Shown here: one piece after another, positions 61,501-64,000 of the stretch
Layout: every line of letters begins with the position of its first letter
How positions within the stretch are numbered: position 1 is the first letter of the stretch
Assembly: GCA_017625095.1 (NCBI GenBank)
Contig: JAGALQ010000044.1
Coordinates: 62,001 to 126,000 of the forward strand
Direction of reading: 5' to 3'
From: Clostridia bacterium
GTDB lineage: Bacteria; Bacillota; Clostridia; Oscillospirales; Acutalibacteraceae
DNA length: 64,000 bases
Notes under the pieces: model-generated
What the model saw: only the letters and a program-made list of their open reading frames with translations
Database searches by the model: none
What the model was told of the DNA's origin: nothing
Program-made: the position numbers and the translations under genes

Positions 61501-62424
61501 ATGCCGTATCTGTTTACACATTTCAAAGAAAAAGTTACTCCGGACGGTGAGCAGGTTTATTTTGCTGTCAGTAAAGACGGTCTGAACTGGGAGAAAGTCA
61601 ATAACGGTGAGCCTGTGCTGACGAGCACTCTGGGCACCTGCGGCTGCCGCGATATTGAGATAGTACGTCTGCATACAGGCGGTTTTGTGATACTTACAAC
61701 CGATCTTTGCATTGCCAACATAATGGACGAAAACTATTGGGTCGACTGGAAAAAGGTCAACAGTACGGGCAGCAAATGTCTCTCGCTGTGGAGAACAGAT
61801 GATCTTGTTAACTTCTCGGAGCAAGAGCTTGTATATTTCGGCAGGGATGATTTCGGCTGTCTGTGGGCACCTGAGATTTTCTTTGATGAGGAGAATGATG
61901 AATATCTCATTCATTGGGGCTCAACCGTTGCAGAGGATAATTTCACCCATATGTCAATCTACTGCTGTACTACCAAAGATTTCAGAACTTTTTCCGAGCC
62001 GAAGCTTTACTTTACCAAGGATAACGAAATCCTTGATTCTCACATTGTAAAAGCTGACGGCAAATACCATCTTTTCTACAAGAATTCGGACAAACCGCCA
62101 ATGAATATGCACGCAGTTTCGGATAATCTTTACGGTCCGTTTGAACACGATGAAAGCTTTGAAAAGCTTATGTCAACCCTTGTGTCACCCGGCTCGTATG
62201 AAGCACCGACAACTCTTACGCTTCCCGATGGCAGATGGTGTCTGCTGATTGACTTCTTCGGCTGTGAAAAATCCAAAATGGGTTACGTGCCGTTTGTTGC
62301 ATCAAAGCCCGGTGCAAATGATTTTCAGCGTTGCGATGAGCTGTTTAATTTCCCCTACGGTTTTAAGCACGGCGGTGTTATCGAGATAACGGATGACGAG
62401 TACAACCGTCTGAAAAATATATAA
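61501..62424 (+). CDS. Glycoside hydrolase family 43-like protein
   Basis: 307 residues. GH43 propeller features: G-C-R-D-I-E-I-V-R with a candidate general-base Asp near 48, L-W-A-P-E-I-F-F-D-E-E-N-D-E-Y-L-I-H-W, S-H-I-V-K-A-D-G-K-Y-H-L-F-Y, and S-Y-E-A-P-T-T-L with the general-acid Glu. No signal peptide, so probably cytoplasmic. GGAGAGTG precedes ATG. It is divergent from the IolB-like gene across 146 bp; the two GH43 copies differ clearly and are not a recent duplication. Confidence 0.82.
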   Translation: MPYLFTHFKEKVTPDGEQVYFAVSKDGLNWEKVNNGEPVLTSTLGTCGCRDIEIVRLHTGGFVILTTDLCIANIMDENYWVDWKKVNSTGSKCLSLWRTDDLVNFSEQELVYFGRDDFGCLWAPEIFFDEENDEYLIHWGSTVAEDNFTHMSIYCCTTKDFRTFSEPKLYFTKDNEILDSHIVKADGKYHLFYKNSDKPPMNMHAVSDNLYGPFEHDESFEKLMSTLVSPGSYEAPTTLTLPDGRWCLLIDFFGCEKSKMGYVPFVASKPGANDFQRCDELFNFPYGFKHGGVIEITDDEYNRLKNI

Positions 62425-62458
62425 TCTGTCACAAATAATTTTGTTTGAGAATTAAAAG

Positions 62459-62496
62459 GAGTCTGATACACTTGTGCGTGTTCAGACTCTTTTTTG
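62459..62496 (+). terminator. Terminator of the GH43 gene
   Basis: GAGTCTGA / TCAGACTC with a further weak inner pairing, followed by T7. Confidence 0.85.
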
Positions 62497-62699
62497 ATCG
62501 TGCGTAAAGATGATTACTTTACACTCAAGTTGCAACACGGGTTTCAGAACTTTGATGTAATTTGAATAATTCAGCAGAATCAAGCTTCTCAGCTGTTTCT
62601 TTCCCAAATAGTTAAATTTTAAAAAGCACAATATCCTGTAAATGGTAAATACTTTACATATGCTCTGAGCGTTGTAAAAAACTGTTCCATTTATTACAG
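62497..62699. other. Non-coding spacer before lon
   Basis: AT-rich, about 200 bp. I see no gene, no CIRCE element and no recognisable heat-shock operator. Confidence 0.5.
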
Positions 62700-62728
62700 T
62701 TGACTTAAAAAAAGCTTTATGTTAAAAT
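62700..62728 (+). promoter_or_regulatory. Promoter of lon
   Basis: TTGACT (62700-62705), 17-bp spacer, TAAAAT (62723-62728). Confidence 0.65.
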
Positions 62729-62787
62729 AACAAGCTATTAGAAGCTTTGCGCGTAAGTATGTGCAAACGAAAGGAAACAAAGAGAAA

Positions 62788-64000
62788 ATGGCAAGAGATT
62801 TAATTTTACGTTCAATACCAACAGTCGCCATCAGAGGCATGGCTGTGTTTCCTGATATGCAGCTGCATTTTGAGGTCAGCCGCAAACAGTCTATCTCGGC
62901 TCTCAAGGCTGCAATGGCAGGCAACCGAGAGGTTTTTCTCGTTATGCAGCGTGACCTGCGTACAGAGCAGCCGACACAGTCGAATGAGTTTTATCCGATG
63001 GGTGTCATCTGTGACGTTCAGCAGATTCTCAGCGCACCCGGCAGCGAAAACCTCCGTGTTGCGGTTGAGGGTATAAGCCGAGGCAGCGTTGTCGAAATCC
63101 AGAAGACAAGCCCCCATCTTGTGGCGCTTGTACAGCAGCGTACAACCACACGTATCAAAGCCGAGGATAAGGACTATGCTCAGGCGCTGGTCCGTGTCTG
63201 TAAGGATGATTTTCAGGATTATTCCGATTTCGTCCCAAGTATGCCGACTGATTTTGTTCTCGATGTGCTCGCTCAGGAAGATCCCGGTATGCTTGCCGAC
63301 TTCATAGCAAGCAACACCGCAATTGACCCTGCCAAGAAGCAGATTGTTTTAGCCGAGCTTAATCCGCTTCGCAGAATGGAAAAACTCTGTGCAATTCTGC
63401 GCAGTGAAACCGAAATCCTCCGCATTGAAGAGGGCATTCAGGACAAGGTGCAGGAGCAGATTGACCGCAATCAGCGCGAATACTATCTTCGAGAGCAGCT
63501 CAGGGCAATTTCCGTTGAGCTTGACGGTGAAGAGGCTGATGAGGCTGAAATTTTCCGTGAGCAGATCAATGCGCTAAATATCAGCGATGAAGTACGAAAG
63601 AAGCTTCTTCAGGAATGTTCACGTTTTGACAAAACAACAAAATCCTCACCCGAGGCAATGGTTATACGCACTTATCTTGAAACCTGCATTGCTCTTCCGT
63701 GGGGAGTTTATACAGAGGATTCACTCGATCTGACAAAGGCACGTAAGGTGCTTGATGACGATCATTACGGTCTTGAAAAGGTCAAGAACAGAATGATTGA
63801 AATGCTTGCCGTGCGCAAGCTTTCGCCCGATATCAAGGGACAGATCATCTGTTTTGTCGGACCTCCCGGTGTTGGTAAAACTTCTGTTGCCCGCTCTGTA
63901 GCACGTGCAATGGGCAGAAAATATGCACGTATTTCACTTGGTGGCGTCAGGGACGAGGCTGAAATCAGAGGTCACAGAAAAACCTATATCGGTGCAATGC
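62788..64000 (+). CDS. lon: Lon protease, N-terminal part (runs off window)
   Basis: 404 codons are visible with no stop up to base 64000; the 3' part lies outside. The ATP-dependent protease degrades misfolded and regulatory proteins. Seen: the N-terminal LON substrate-binding domain (I-R-G-M-A-V-F-P-D-M near residue 15), a long helical region with I-Q-D-K-V-Q-E-Q-I-D and Q-R-E-Y-Y-L-R-E-Q-L-R-A-I, and the start of the AAA+ module with Walker A G-P-P-G-V-G-K-T-S followed by S-L-G-G-V-R-D-E-A-E-I-R-G-H. The Ser-Lys protease domain is not yet reached. AAAGGA precedes ATG 62788. Confidence 0.96.
   Translation, partial: MARDLILRSIPTVAIRGMAVFPDMQLHFEVSRKQSISALKAAMAGNREVFLVMQRDLRTEQPTQSNEFYPMGVICDVQQILSAPGSENLRVAVEGISRGSVVEIQKTSPHLVALVQQRTTTRIKAEDKDYAQALVRVCKDDFQDYSDFVPSMPTDFVLDVLAQEDPGMLADFIASNTAIDPAKKQIVLAELNPLRRMEKLCAILRSETEILRIEEGIQDKVQEQIDRNQREYYLREQLRAISVELDGEEADEAEIFREQINALNISDEVRKKLLQECSRFDKTTKSSPEAMVIRTYLETCIALPWGVYTEDSLDLTKARKVLDDDHYGLEKVKNRMIEMLAVRKLSPDIKGQIICFVGPPGVGKTSVARSVARAMGRKYARISLGGVRDEAEIRGHRKTYIGAM

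Overview
The window looks like chromosome from a low-to-mid GC gut Clostridium, most likely of the Ruminococcaceae/Oscillospiraceae. The evidence is a Firmicutes-type replication pair (DnaD-domain protein and DnaI-like loader), a YwlE-type phosphatase next to a YwlG-type protein, a paired YmfF/YmfH-like M16 peptidase couple, NAD-dependent ligase, many purine-rich AGGAGG ribosome sites, GTG/TTG starts, and classical TTGACA/TATAAT promoters. No rRNA, tRNA, CRISPR array or prophage was recognised. I count 50 protein genes, two of them cut by the window edges.

Layout. 1-4 kb: end of a flavin reductase, an AraC regulator, a phosphohexomutase, an insertion-like element, and MgtC. 4-10 kb: an L-fucose utilisation operon (ABC exporter, mutarotase, sugar kinase, isomerase), then ribulose-phosphate epimerase. 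11-16 kb: polA, a UPF0340 protein, a phosphatase-RimI fusion and tsaD, read as one operon. 16-25 kb: dusB, lgt with two M16 peptidases, a YhaM-like nuclease with prmA, a PHP phosphoesterase and a hypothetical protein. 24.7-32 kb: a long minus-strand operon, dnaD-dnaI-PTS IIC-tex-MATE-phosphoglycosyl transferase. 32-35 kb: a stand-alone acyltransferase domain coupled to a family 2 glycosyltransferase, then a lipoprotein. 35-43 kb: DNA repair (ligA, uvrB, uvrA) with an RluA-type pseudouridine synthase. 43-47.7 kb: an exported GxGYxYP-like protein and an exported beta-propeller, divergent from a Gfo/Idh/MocA oxidoreductase. 47.7-50.9 kb: an accessory stretch rich in palindromic repeats, holding only a GNAT acetyltransferase and an XRE regulator. 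50.9-57 kb: lower glycolysis (pgk, tpiA, gpmI) divergent from serine synthesis (serC, serA), which starts from the 3-phosphoglycerate these enzymes handle. 57-62.4 kb: a Cthe_2159-type lipoprotein, a second XRE regulator, and a GH43 / IolB-like / GH43 cluster. 62.8 kb to the end: the 5' part of lon.

Most of the window is housekeeping. The points most worth checking are: (a) a roughly 535-bp element with 26-bp terminal inverted repeats that appears to sit exactly in the loop of a bidirectional terminator and carries IS200/IS605-like end hairpins plus a structured, possibly omega-RNA-like segment; (b) a palindrome-interspersed AAATCAT array at 47.7-48.0 kb; (c) a small inverted-repeat element present three times, each time directly against a similar terminator; (d) a YwlE-like phosphatase fused to RimI in the tsaD operon; (e) a lipoyl-less acyltransferase with an altered DHRxxDG motif translationally coupled to a glycosyltransferase; (f) two GAAC-N4-GTTC LexA-like sites. 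I did not find an unmistakable new defence or biosynthetic system.
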